From an uncultured Hungatella sp. (lineage in GTDB: Bacteria; Bacillota; Clostridia; Lachnospirales; Lachnospiraceae), in contig CAJUPQ010000028.1 of NCBI GenBank assembly GCA_910588505.1, positions 1-39,900 of the forward strand: 39,900 nt of DNA. The letters run 5' to 3'. This document shows, in pieces, positions 6,802-13,664 of this stretch; within the stretch, counting starts at the first letter, position 1, and each line of letters starts with the position of its first letter. Below the pieces are notes generated by a model that did not search any database, had not been told where the DNA came from, and saw only the letters and a program-made list of their open reading frames with translations. The position numbers and the translations under genes are program-made.

Positions 6802-7980
6802 CTAGTATATCCCCTCTTTCTCCCGGATCACTCCGTTCTCATCGATCGCCGCGTTGCCGGAGATACTTTCAAGAAACCGGAACACACGTCCTCTTTCCCC
6901 CTGGTCCGTGACCAGAGTGGTGCGGCAGCCTTTTTGAAGGCAGGGCACAAACCGCAATTCCACCACGCCCTCCAACGAAATATCCGCCTCCACAAGGCCT
7001 GTGTCCCTGGTTTTGCTGTTAAACCAAAAATTACCCAGACTGTAAAAAATAGGGACGCCCTTGTAATACTCCACCCCCTGAAGGCAGTGGGGATGGTCCC
7101 CGATGACCAGATCCGCCCCCGCGTCAATATACTGGCGGCCTAATCCCTGCTGATCCGCCTCAAACTGGCTGACTCCCTCTGTCCCCCAGTGAACGTAGAC
7201 CACCACAAAATCGCTGGTCTCTTCGGCGCGGCGGATCACGTCTAAAAATCGGGCCGGGTCGTAAGTCCTCAAAACACCCGGCTTCGTGTCTGTGGCCTCC
7301 TTTGTATACACATAGGACCGCTCCACCTGAGTGGCGCTTACATAAGCGATCTTCATATCCCCCACCCTGAAATACACGATCTCCTGGGCCTCTGCCAGAT
7401 TCCGCCCCGCCCCCACATAGGGGACCTTGTACTGTTTCAGAGTGTCCAGCGTGTCGGTGAGGGCCGCCTCCCCGTAATCATACACGTGATTATTGGCCAG
7501 AGACACGATATCCGTCGACAGAACCGACAGATTGGCCGCCATCTCCGGCTTAGCCCGAAAGGTAAAGGTCTTTCCTGAAAGAGGCTTGCCCCTGTTGCTG
7601 TATGTAAACTCATTGTTCACCATCATCACATCCGCGCCGTCCATCCGGGCAATAACCTCCGGAGCGATGCACTTGGTAATATCCCCTCCATGGCTGTAAT
7701 AATAGCTCATGTTGGCATACCCCTCGGCAAAACTGATGTCCCCTGCAAAGGACAAAGTTACCTTCCCCTTTTCATGGGGCTCCCTCACATAGATCTGCTC
7801 CCCTTCCTTATCCTTAGCCCCGCCCCTGAAATCGTCTCCTTTAGAACTCTTCCCATCTTCTGCTTTCTCTGTCTGTCCCCAGGCCGCCCCGCCCACAGGC
7901 ACCTCCGCCCCGGCCCGAACCGCCCCAAAACCGGAGGACAGCCATAAGGTCAGCCCCGCCAAAATCATCCATCTTCTCAT
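6802..7980 (-). CDS. CapA-family (PGA_cap) secreted or anchored protein
   Basis: A 392-residue protein with a basic, hydrophobic N-terminus (about residues 1-24) that looks like a signal peptide. A charged linker rich in D, K and G follows to about residue 75. The PGA_cap domain shows LSFAGDISFAEG, MVNNEFTYSNRG, TFRAKPEMA, DIVSLANNHVYDYGE, VVYVHWGTEG and IGDHPHCLQGVEYYKGVPIF in family order. This is the calcineurin-like metallophosphoesterase fold of CapA/PgsA proteins. Relatives act in poly-gamma-glutamate export, but no capB or capC is present, so the substrate here is unknown. The start follows an AAGAGAGG site. It appears monocistronic: repeat A copy 2 lies before it and another promoter directly after it. 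Confidence 0.85.
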   Translation of the reverse strand: MRRWMILAGLTLWLSSGFGAVRAGAEVPVGGAAWGQTEKAEDGKSSKGDDFRGGAKDKEGEQIYVREPHEKGKVTLSFAGDISFAEGYANMSYYYSHGGDITKCIAPEVIARMDGADVMMVNNEFTYSNRGKPLSGKTFTFRAKPEMAANLSVLSTDIVSLANNHVYDYGEAALTDTLDTLKQYKVPYVGAGRNLAEAQEIVYFRVGDMKIAYVSATQVERSYVYTKEATDTKPGVLRTYDPARFLDVIRRAEETSDFVVVYVHWGTEGVSQFEADQQGLGRQYIDAGADLVIGDHPHCLQGVEYYKGVPIFYSLGNFWFNSKTRDTGLVEADISLEGVVELRFVPCLQKGCRTTLVTDQGERGRVFRFLESISGNAAIDENGVIREKEGIY

Positions 7981-8012
7981 AGTATCTACCTCTCTTTTCT
8001 TTCTGCCATATT

Positions 8013-8246
8013 AGTGTATTGTTTAGTGAGCAAGGGGGCGAGGGGTGTCGAGGGGGCAGTCAGATGGTCCTGGCAGGGTGAATTTATGCCATGGAGATGA
8101 GACAAGGGAACCAGGAGGGCTTACCCCCTCCTGGTTCCCGCTTTAAGAGCTCATCGGGATATTTGGCATATCTGAACCCGGACAGGACCATTCTTCCCTT
8201 CTTTGACTGGCATCACGACTACCCTCGCCTCTTGCTCACTCAATTA
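8013..8246. repeat. Palindromic repeat family A, copy 2, with nested hairpin
   Basis: Left end GTGTATTGTTTAGTGAGCAA and right end CTTGCTCACTCAATTATTA match the ends of the copies near 3064 and 34511. On the minus strand, the core GTCGTGATGCCAGTCAAAG matches copy 1. This copy is longer because its middle holds a separate perfect 14-base hairpin (8106-8119 with 8126-8139). The right end overlaps the last codons of the aminotransferase gene and supplies its TGA stop. Confidence 0.75.
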
Positions 8247-9447
8247 TTATCTGCCTACCCCTCGGATACTCCTCCCTGACAAACCGTTCAAACACAGGAA
8301 TGGACCGTTGTACCTTTTCCGTGTCAATACAATATGCCATACGGAAATACCCCGGCACGCCAAAGTTATCCGACGGCACCAGGATCAGGTCATACTTTTT
8401 CGCCTTCATGCAGAACGCCGCCGCGTCCTCCTCCAGCGCCCTGGGGAATATGTAGAATGTTCCCCCCGGCTTCACCACCTGAAACCTAAGCCTGGTAAGC
8501 GCGTCATAGAGCAGGTTCATATTCGTCTCATACACAGACAGATCACTGGTCTTGTCAAGAACTTCTGCCACAGCCAGCTGCACGCTGGACGGCGGGCAGT
8601 TGTGCCCGATCCCTCTGCTGATCTGCCCGCACATGGCGGCGATGATGTCAGCATCTCTGCATCTGGGGTTCACCGCCACATACCCGATCCGCTCCCCGGG
8701 AAGACTTAGGCTCTTAGAAAAGGAGTAGCAGGAAATAGTATTGTCGTAAAATTTAGAAACATAAGGGGAATCTGCCCCCTCAAACACAATCTCCCGGTAG
8801 GGCTCGTCGCTGATCAGAAAAATATCATGGCCATACTCCCTCTGCCTGCTTTCCAGGAAATCTGCCAGGCGACAAAGAGTCTCTTTGCTGTAGGCCACGC
8901 CGGAAGGATTGTTTGGCGTGTTTATAAGTACTGCCATGACCTTCTCATTTATTATTTCCTCCAACGCTGCAAAATTGATCTGGAAGCTGTCCGTGTCAGC
9001 AGGAACCACCCTCATCACAGCCCCGGTCTGATTTATATAAGGACCGTACTCCGGAAAATACGGCGCGAAAACAAGGATCTCATCTCCTGGTCTTGTGACG
9101 CACCGGAACCCGTGGGCCAAAGCCCCCGCCGCGCCGCTGGCCATAAAGATGTGCTTTGCCTCATAGTCCATGCCAAACCTGCGGTTTAGGCTGTCCGCCA
9201 CAGCCTTTCTCACCCGCTCAATCCCCAGAGAAGGGCTGTAGCCGTGAACCGCCATAGGGTCCTCCTCTTCAAGCAGCCTCACCAATACATCCGTGTACTC
9301 CCCCGGACAGGGAACGCTGGGATTGCCCAGGCTGTAGTCAAACACTTGGTCATACCCGATCTCGCTGCCCCGCTGCGCGGCATACTCGCTTAACTGACGT
9401 ATAATGGATTTCCCCTGTAACATCTGTCTGTAGGTTTCATTAATCAT
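8236..9447 (-). CDS. PLP-dependent aminotransferase, class I/II
   Basis: A 403-residue fold-type I aminotransferase. Visible landmarks: GNPSVPCPGEY near the N-terminus, the ASGAAGAL phosphate-binding loop, INTPNNPSGVAYS (pyridine-ring asparagine), ISDEPYREIVF and SFSKSLSLPGERIGYVAV. The last contains the Schiff-base lysine (SKS) and the arginine for the substrate carboxylate. The substrate cannot be told; relatives act on aspartate, alanine or aromatic amino acids. It starts 12 bases after the AMMECR1/LigB gene stop, so the two are probably co-transcribed. Its last residues and TGA lie inside repeat A copy 2, which may have replaced the original C-terminus or may simply abut it. Confidence 0.9.
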   Translation of the reverse strand: MINETYRQMLQGKSIIRQLSEYAAQRGSEIGYDQVFDYSLGNPSVPCPGEYTDVLVRLLEEEDPMAVHGYSPSLGIERVRKAVADSLNRRFGMDYEAKHIFMASGAAGALAHGFRCVTRPGDEILVFAPYFPEYGPYINQTGAVMRVVPADTDSFQINFAALEEIINEKVMAVLINTPNNPSGVAYSKETLCRLADFLESRQREYGHDIFLISDEPYREIVFEGADSPYVSKFYDNTISCYSFSKSLSLPGERIGYVAVNPRCRDADIIAAMCGQISRGIGHNCPPSSVQLAVAEVLDKTSDLSVYETNMNLLYDALTRLRFQVVKPGGTFYIFPRALEEDAAAFCMKAKKYDLILVPSDNFGVPGYFRMAYCIDTEKVQRSIPVFERFVREEYPRGRQIIIE

Positions 9448-9459
9448 CTCTTTGTCCTC

Positions 9460-10845
9460 TTACTCGTGCCTTACCACTTCAAACCGCTCCACAGCCACTT
9501 CCTCCTGCTCCCCGATACCTGCCTTCTGCATGGCTATGGTCACCTGCTGCTCCACCGTGTTAACCCCGGCCAGATTAGGGAGCAGAAGCCCCCGCCTGGA
9601 GTCCTTTGAAACCACCACCCCGTACCGCTTCACATCCAGTTCTTCCAGGGAAGTAATCTGCTCCATCTCGCCCAGAACATCCACGCTGATCACCAGCTTT
9701 TCCAGTTCCCTGGCCTCCACAGGAGAAAACCTGGGATCCCGACAGCAGGCGCTCACCGCATTGTTGATGATCTCCTGGGCCAGGGAGTCGTAGGACGCCT
9801 CGATGGTCCCGATGCACCCTCTCAGTCTCCCGTCTTCTTTAATAGAAACAAATGCTCCCGCCCGACTGTCATACAGCTCTCTGGGCAGATCCTTTGGCAC
9901 ATCGATCATCTCTCCTGTCTTCACATATTCCTCAATGGTCCTCCTGGCCAGCTTTACATAGGCGTCCTCCTTGGCGTGGCGGACCGCAAGCTCCTTTCTC
10001 TCGCTCTCCTCATACCGGTCAAGGAAGTTTCGCCCCCCGTCAGCCCCGGTGACCTCATAGCAGCAGACCCCGTATCCCACTCCAAAGGGGCCCTCGTAAG
10101 AAAGCCTCTCCGCCTTCACCGCCATCCGGTCCAGAGTCCCGGCCATGATGATAAAGGAGCGATGGCCGCACTCCCCCGCCGTCTCACAGAAATCCTCCGG
10201 GAATTTCAGAAGTTCCTCAAAGTCTGCGTTTCCCATGACAGCCATGATTCTTTGGTCGAACTCCGGTCCCTCCTTATGATACCCGTAAGGACCGTCCTCC
10301 TTCAGCCTATGGGAGAGATCGCCGCTTCCGATGACCGCCACCCTTCTTTCCAGGATCTGGGCCGTCTCCTGAATACACTGCCCCAGCTCGTAGTGCATGG
10401 TGGGCGTAAGCCCTGAAAGCCCGATCCTGACTAATTTATAGTCTTTCCAATACTGGTTTACAAAATACAAAGGCACCATGGTCCCATGGTCCAGGCTCTT
10501 CTCCTTCTCCCCCAGAGTCCCCGCTTTCAGCCCCTGGGCCTGTACCTGTCTGCACAATTCCTCCACAAACCCACTGTCATAGGACACACGGATCGTCACA
10601 TCCCCTGCCCCGAACTGTCCGAAGTTCCCGCAGGCCTCGGTTCCCGGAGATATATGGAAATAATCCCCGTACATGATCTGATGAGGCGAAAGCAGGACAA
10701 TGGTATCCGGCTTCCATGAGGCGATCCGCCTGGCTGTCTGGTGATACGCGTTGATCGTGTTTTGAATCTTCTTCTCCTCCCCTTTTCCGATCTCCGGTAT
10801 GATGATCGGCGGGTGGGGAACCATAACTGCTCCTTTAATTCCCAT
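9460..10845 (-). CDS. AmmeMemoRadiSam proteins B and A fused (LigB/Memo-like plus AMMECR1)
   Basis: A 461-residue two-domain protein. Residues 1-270 form a class III extradiol dioxygenase or Memo-like domain: MVPHPPIIIPEIG, LLSPHQIMYGDYF, LDHGTMVPL and VIGSGDLSHRL carry the likely metal histidines. Residues about 285-461 are an AMMECR1 domain with the signature RLRGCIGTIEA near 340-350. The fused form is known in Firmicutes, normally with a radical SAM partner; none is in this window. The reaction is unknown. The ATG at 10845 follows AGGAGGAGG; an upstream in-frame start has no such site. An aminotransferase follows at 12 bases. Confidence 0.9.
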   Translation of the reverse strand: MGIKGAVMVPHPPIIIPEIGKGEEKKIQNTINAYHQTARRIASWKPDTIVLLSPHQIMYGDYFHISPGTEACGNFGQFGAGDVTIRVSYDSGFVEELCRQVQAQGLKAGTLGEKEKSLDHGTMVPLYFVNQYWKDYKLVRIGLSGLTPTMHYELGQCIQETAQILERRVAVIGSGDLSHRLKEDGPYGYHKEGPEFDQRIMAVMGNADFEELLKFPEDFCETAGECGHRSFIIMAGTLDRMAVKAERLSYEGPFGVGYGVCCYEVTGADGGRNFLDRYEESERKELAVRHAKEDAYVKLARRTIEEYVKTGEMIDVPKDLPRELYDSRAGAFVSIKEDGRLRGCIGTIEASYDSLAQEIINNAVSACCRDPRFSPVEARELEKLVISVDVLGEMEQITSLEELDVKRYGVVVSKDSRRGLLLPNLAGVNTVEQQVTIAMQKAGIGEQEEVAVERFEVVRHE

Positions 10846-10880
10846 GATAATGACCTCCTCCTGAAACAAACTCTTTTCCT

Positions 10881-10909
10881 ATTATACCCTAACCCCCCGA
10901 AAATTTCCA
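10881..10909 (-). promoter_or_regulatory. Promoter of the AmmeMemo-aminotransferase pair
   Basis: Minus-strand -10 TATAAT (10881-10886), 17-base spacer, weak -35 TGGAAA (10904-10909), about 35 bases before the start at 10845. Confidence 0.5.
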
Positions 10910-11049
10910 CCAATTTGTCCCTCGGTTCAGCGACAACTCACACCATTACTGTTTATTGGTATTTAGGCACTTAAGGACGATTTCCTGCGCAAAATGACAA
11001 AATTAAAGTTCCGATTTATCCGGTTTAAGAAAATCCGAAACAAAATACA

Positions 11050-11081
11050 CCGCGCTGACATCTCCCTAGCTGTCAGCGCGG
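11050..11081 (-). terminator. Hairpin terminator after the coat genes
   Basis: A perfect 11-base inverted repeat, CCGCGCTGACA at 11050-11060 with its complement at 11071-11081. On the minus strand it is followed by TGTATTTTG. It lies 40 bases after the stop of the second coat gene. Confidence 0.65.
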
Positions 11082-11121
11082 CATTTCCCATCTGCCTATT
11101 TAATACAATTCAAAATCCACC

Positions 11122-11367
11122 TTACATCCCCGCAAACTGATTCTTCACCTTCTGCACCTTCTCCTGCTGGGCAGTCTCCGTGGAATACCATCCTTTGGCG
11201 GACATTTTCTTATAAATATCGTCCTGCATACACAAACTGTTATCCAGCGCCTGGTCAAAGGTCTGATGCACATTCTGGGTAGAGGACTCTATGGTCCCGT
11301 GAAGGTACAGATCGCACACGCCCTTTGTGGTCAGAAGCAAATTCTCCATAATACATCTGTCGTCCAT
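11122..11367 (-). CDS. Small spore coat protein, CotF-like
   Basis: An 81-residue protein starting MDDRCIMENLLLTTKGVCDL. The text resembles the short CotF-type coat proteins of Clostridia: an LLLTTKGVCDLYLHGTIES helix, then an ASQ-like helix with QTFDQALDNSLCMQDDIYKKM, and the typical C-terminal GWYSTETAQQEKVQKVKNQF block. Coat proteins of this kind are thought to be assembled on the forespore surface. The start has an AAGGAGG site. It is 18 bases behind another small coat gene and ends before a hairpin terminator, so the two form an operon. Expression by sporulation sigma factors is expected but I could not see a convincing site. Confidence 0.75.
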   Translation of the reverse strand: MDDRCIMENLLLTTKGVCDLYLHGTIESSTQNVHQTFDQALDNSLCMQDDIYKKMSAKGWYSTETAQQEKVQKVKNQFAGM

Positions 11368-11385
11368 ATTCTCGTCCCTCCTTGT

Positions 11386-11559
11386 CTATATCAGATTATA
11401 AAAGCTGTCAAAGATCTGCTGGTGCTTCTGGGACAACTGCTCCACGCAGGATTTCAACTCCCCGTCCTGAAGATTCTTAGCCGCCTCCTGGCACTGGGTC
11501 TTCAAAAACTTCTCATGGCCAAGGGCATCCTCAATATAGGTCAATTCCTTTGGACTCAT
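11386..11559 (-). CDS. Small spore coat-associated protein, CotF-like partner
   Basis: A 57-residue helical protein starting MSPKELTYIEDALGHEKFLK and ending QIFDSFYNLI, charged and with two cysteines. In Clostridia a short protein of this pattern commonly precedes a CotF-like coat gene, as here. I chose the ATG at 11559, which follows AGGAGGG; an in-frame extension of 15 residues lacks a ribosome site. It probably pairs with or assembles beside the 81-residue product encoded next. Assignment rests on pattern and neighbourhood rather than on catalytic motifs, so it is less sure than its partner. Confidence 0.65.
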   Translation of the reverse strand: MSPKELTYIEDALGHEKFLKTQCQEAAKNLQDGELKSCVEQLSQKHQQIFDSFYNLI

Positions 11560-11631
11560 CGCGCATCCCTCCTGTTTTTGTTGGATTTTAGTTTTCTTCC
11601 ACACTCATAATATGCTCACACAAAAAGAAAA

Positions 11632-11661
11632 CCATGCTGGCAGATACTTCTATCCAGCATG
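11632..11661 (-). terminator. Terminator after the EFR1 ferredoxin gene
   Basis: A 9-base inverted repeat, CCATGCTGG (11632-11640) with CCAGCATGG (11653-11661). On the minus strand it is followed by TTTTCTTTTTG, 34 bases past the EFR1 stop. It probably ends the metH-ferritin-EFR1 unit. Confidence 0.75.
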
Positions 11662-11694
11662 GCTTTCCTATTTTAAATATAAATCAAAAAATTT

Positions 11695-12456
11695 TCACAA
11701 AAACAACTCGTTGTTCTTGCGCCCCGAACAGGCTTTTTTCAGCTTTACAGACGCCGCGAACACCATCATCTTGTTAACCTTCCTGCTGTGCTGCGGGCAG
11801 ATAGAGACGCACCTCATACAGGAAATGCACTTATCTGTATCCGTCTTTTCCGGGTTCTTCCGGGAAATAGCTCTCACAGGACATCTCTTTGCGCAGAGAC
11901 CGCACTGGCTGCAGCTTCTATCCGCCACCGGCGTCAGGGGGATAGTGTGATATTCCTTGTAAGGGTAATGTCCCGGCACAAAAAAGTCCTTCCAGGACTC
12001 AGGCTTTAACAGCTTCTTCTTGATCTCTCTGGCCATAACCTTTAAGGTCTGCCTGTCCGTTTTATCAGGCCTTCCCTCCCCGTACTGACGCATGATGGAG
12101 TGCTCCGTCACCGCGGCCACAGCCGCCACCACCTTAAAGCCGCAGCCCTCCAGGGCCTTGCGAAGCTCCAGAAGTGTATCCTCATAGGCCCGGTTCCCGT
12201 AGGTCACCACCGCCACTGCCGCAGCCCCGTGGGCCCGCACCTTTGTCAGATTCTCATAAGCTGCCTTGGGAACCCGTCCTCCGAAGGAGGGGACCGCCAC
12301 AAAGCACACGTCCCCAGGCTCAAACCGATACATCCCATAGTTTTTACCGGGAAGGGAGAAATCCATCTCCACCGGCGCGTTCAGCTCCCCGGCCAAGATG
12401 CGGGCCACCCGCCTGGTTCCGCCTGTGGGACTGAAATACATTGTATACACATTCAT
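11695..12456 (-). CDS. EFR1-family protein: flavodoxin-like domain plus 2[4Fe-4S] ferredoxin
   Basis: A 253-residue cytosolic electron carrier. The N-terminal flavodoxin-like fold opens with YFSPTGGTRRVA (FMN phosphate loop, residues 7-18) and has VVTYGNRAYEDT near residue 84. The C-terminal ferredoxin part has two CxxCxxCxxxCP sets, C182/185/188/192 and C210/213/216/220. A basic tail follows. This fused layout is the EFR1 family, common in gut Clostridia; the partner enzyme is unknown. It starts 44 bases after the ferritin stop. Its place at the end of a unit with cobalamin-dependent MetH and reactivation protein is suggestive. Supplying low-potential electrons for cobalamin reactivation is a hypothesis only. 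Confidence 0.88.
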   Translation of the reverse strand: MNVYTMYFSPTGGTRRVARILAGELNAPVEMDFSLPGKNYGMYRFEPGDVCFVAVPSFGGRVPKAAYENLTKVRAHGAAAVAVVTYGNRAYEDTLLELRKALEGCGFKVVAAVAAVTEHSIMRQYGEGRPDKTDRQTLKVMAREIKKKLLKPESWKDFFVPGHYPYKEYHTIPLTPVADRSCSQCGLCAKRCPVRAISRKNPEKTDTDKCISCMRCVSICPQHSRKVNKMMVFAASVKLKKACSGRKNNELFL

Positions 12457-12500
12457 CTTTTTTCCTCTGTCAAAACCACCCGGTCAGCGCCGACACGCTT

Positions 12501-13013
12501 CTACAGCACCAGGGACGGCGCGGAGTACACCCTTGCCCCCAGCTCGCTATCCAGCATATAGAGGGCTCTCGGGTCGGAACCAAACAGCTCGTACTTCCTG
12601 ATGAGTCCCTCGGCGTTGGCCTCCTCCTCGCCCTGCTCCTTCACAAACCAGTCCAGAAACTGCATGGTGCGGAAATCCTTCACCTCATGGGCCGCCTCAT
12701 AGATGGCGTGGATCAGCCCTGTTACCACCTGCTCATGCTCATATCCTGCGTGGAGCGGGTCCGCAAATTCTTTCAGCTCCTTGTCCGGCTTGTCAATGGC
12801 CTCCAGAGTCACCTTGCACCCGTTGTTCTGCAGATACTTCATAAACAGCATGGCGTGGTCCCTCTCCTCCTGGGCCTGAATCTTGTACCAGTTGCCAAAT
12901 CCCTCCAGCCCCTGGCCTATGTAGTAATTCGAAAAATCCAGATACAGATAGGCGGAATAAAACTCCTTATTTACCTGTATATTTAACAGCTCTGCCACTT
13001 TTTCATTTAACAT
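12501..13013 (-). CDS. ftnA: Ferritin (non-haem iron storage)
   Basis: A 170-residue four-helix ferritin of the bacterial FtnA type, which oxidises Fe2+ and stores it in a 24-subunit shell. Ferroxidase residues are visible: E17 in NKEFYSAYLYL, E50 and H53 in QAQEERDHAM, E94 in YEHEQVV, and Q127/E130 in VKEQGEEE. There is no haem-binding methionine pattern of bacterioferritin. The ATG at 13013 follows AAGGAGGA; a longer in-frame start is unlikely. It has its own promoter (13047-13075) but may also be read from the metH unit upstream. The EFR1 gene follows at 44 bases. Confidence 0.93.
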   Translation of the reverse strand: MLNEKVAELLNIQVNKEFYSAYLYLDFSNYYIGQGLEGFGNWYKIQAQEERDHAMLFMKYLQNNGCKVTLEAIDKPDKELKEFADPLHAGYEHEQVVTGLIHAIYEAAHEVKDFRTMQFLDWFVKEQGEEEANAEGLIRKYELFGSDPRALYMLDSELGARVYSAPSLVL

Positions 13014-13046
13014 GATAATATCCTCCTTGGTGTTTGTTTCCACACC

Positions 13047-13075
13047 AGTTTATCATCTTTTTCGGCAAATGTCAC
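13047..13075 (-). promoter_or_regulatory. Promoter of ferritin
   Basis: Minus-strand -35 GTGACA (13070-13075), 17-base spacer, -10 TAAACT (13047-13052), 34 bases before the ferritin start. I see no clear Fur or PerR box. Confidence 0.6.
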
Positions 13076-13100
13076 TTCTTTTTAGAGAAACCAGGCCACT

Positions 13101-13664
13101 TTATATCTCCTTGTCCGGAATCTCCCCCTGCCGTTTTGCCATGTTCGCCAGCCGAACCCCGGCCCATCCATTTACAATTCCCAGCACAAGCCCGCCCAGG
13201 ATATCCGTCGGAAAATGCACGAACAAGTACATCCTGGAACAGGCGATCAGGGCGGTCAGAACAAAGGCGGCCCCTCCCCATAGTCTGTCATAGCTCCATA
13301 TACAGACCGCCCCCTCAAAGGACACCAGGGTGTGGCCTGACGGAAAGGAATAGTCGCGGGGAACCGGCACAAGGATCCGCACATCCTGCCGGATCCAGCA
13401 GGGGCGGCTTCTGGCAAAAAGGTTTTTCAACACCAGGTTCCCTGTTACATACCCCAGGGCTATGGACAAAAGCATGGACGCCCCCAGACGTTTCGTCCTG
13501 GAAAAGCAGAGGAACAAAAGCCCCAGCCCGATCCACAGTTCCCCGTGATTTGCCAGACTGGTGACAAAGATCATCACCTGGTCAAGCCATGGTCCCCGCA
13601 GCCCCTGGAGCCAGTCCAGCACCTGAAACTCCCACGGCCACAGGGCTCCCCAGGAGCCGGACAT
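13101..13664 (-). CDS. PAP2-family membrane phosphatase
   Basis: A 187-residue membrane protein with about five hydrophobic segments and the three-part PAP2 signature. The parts are KNLFARSRPC (KxxxxxxRP), YSFPSGHTLV (PSGH) and SRMYLFVHFPTDILGG (SRxxxxxHxxxD). Such enzymes hydrolyse lipid phosphates, for example undecaprenyl pyrophosphate, phosphatidate or phosphatidylglycerol phosphate; which one is unclear. The ATG at 13664 overlaps the MetH stop in the arrangement TGATG, so translation is probably coupled. A GGGGGAG ribosome site lies in the end of metH. A GTG one codon earlier is an alternative start. The functional link to methionine synthesis is not obvious and may only be shared transcription. 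Confidence 0.9.
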   Translation of the reverse strand: MSGSWGALWPWEFQVLDWLQGLRGPWLDQVMIFVTSLANHGELWIGLGLLFLCFSRTKRLGASMLLSIALGYVTGNLVLKNLFARSRPCWIRQDVRILVPVPRDYSFPSGHTLVSFEGAVCIWSYDRLWGGAAFVLTALIACSRMYLFVHFPTDILGGLVLGIVNGWAGVRLANMAKRQGEIPDKEI

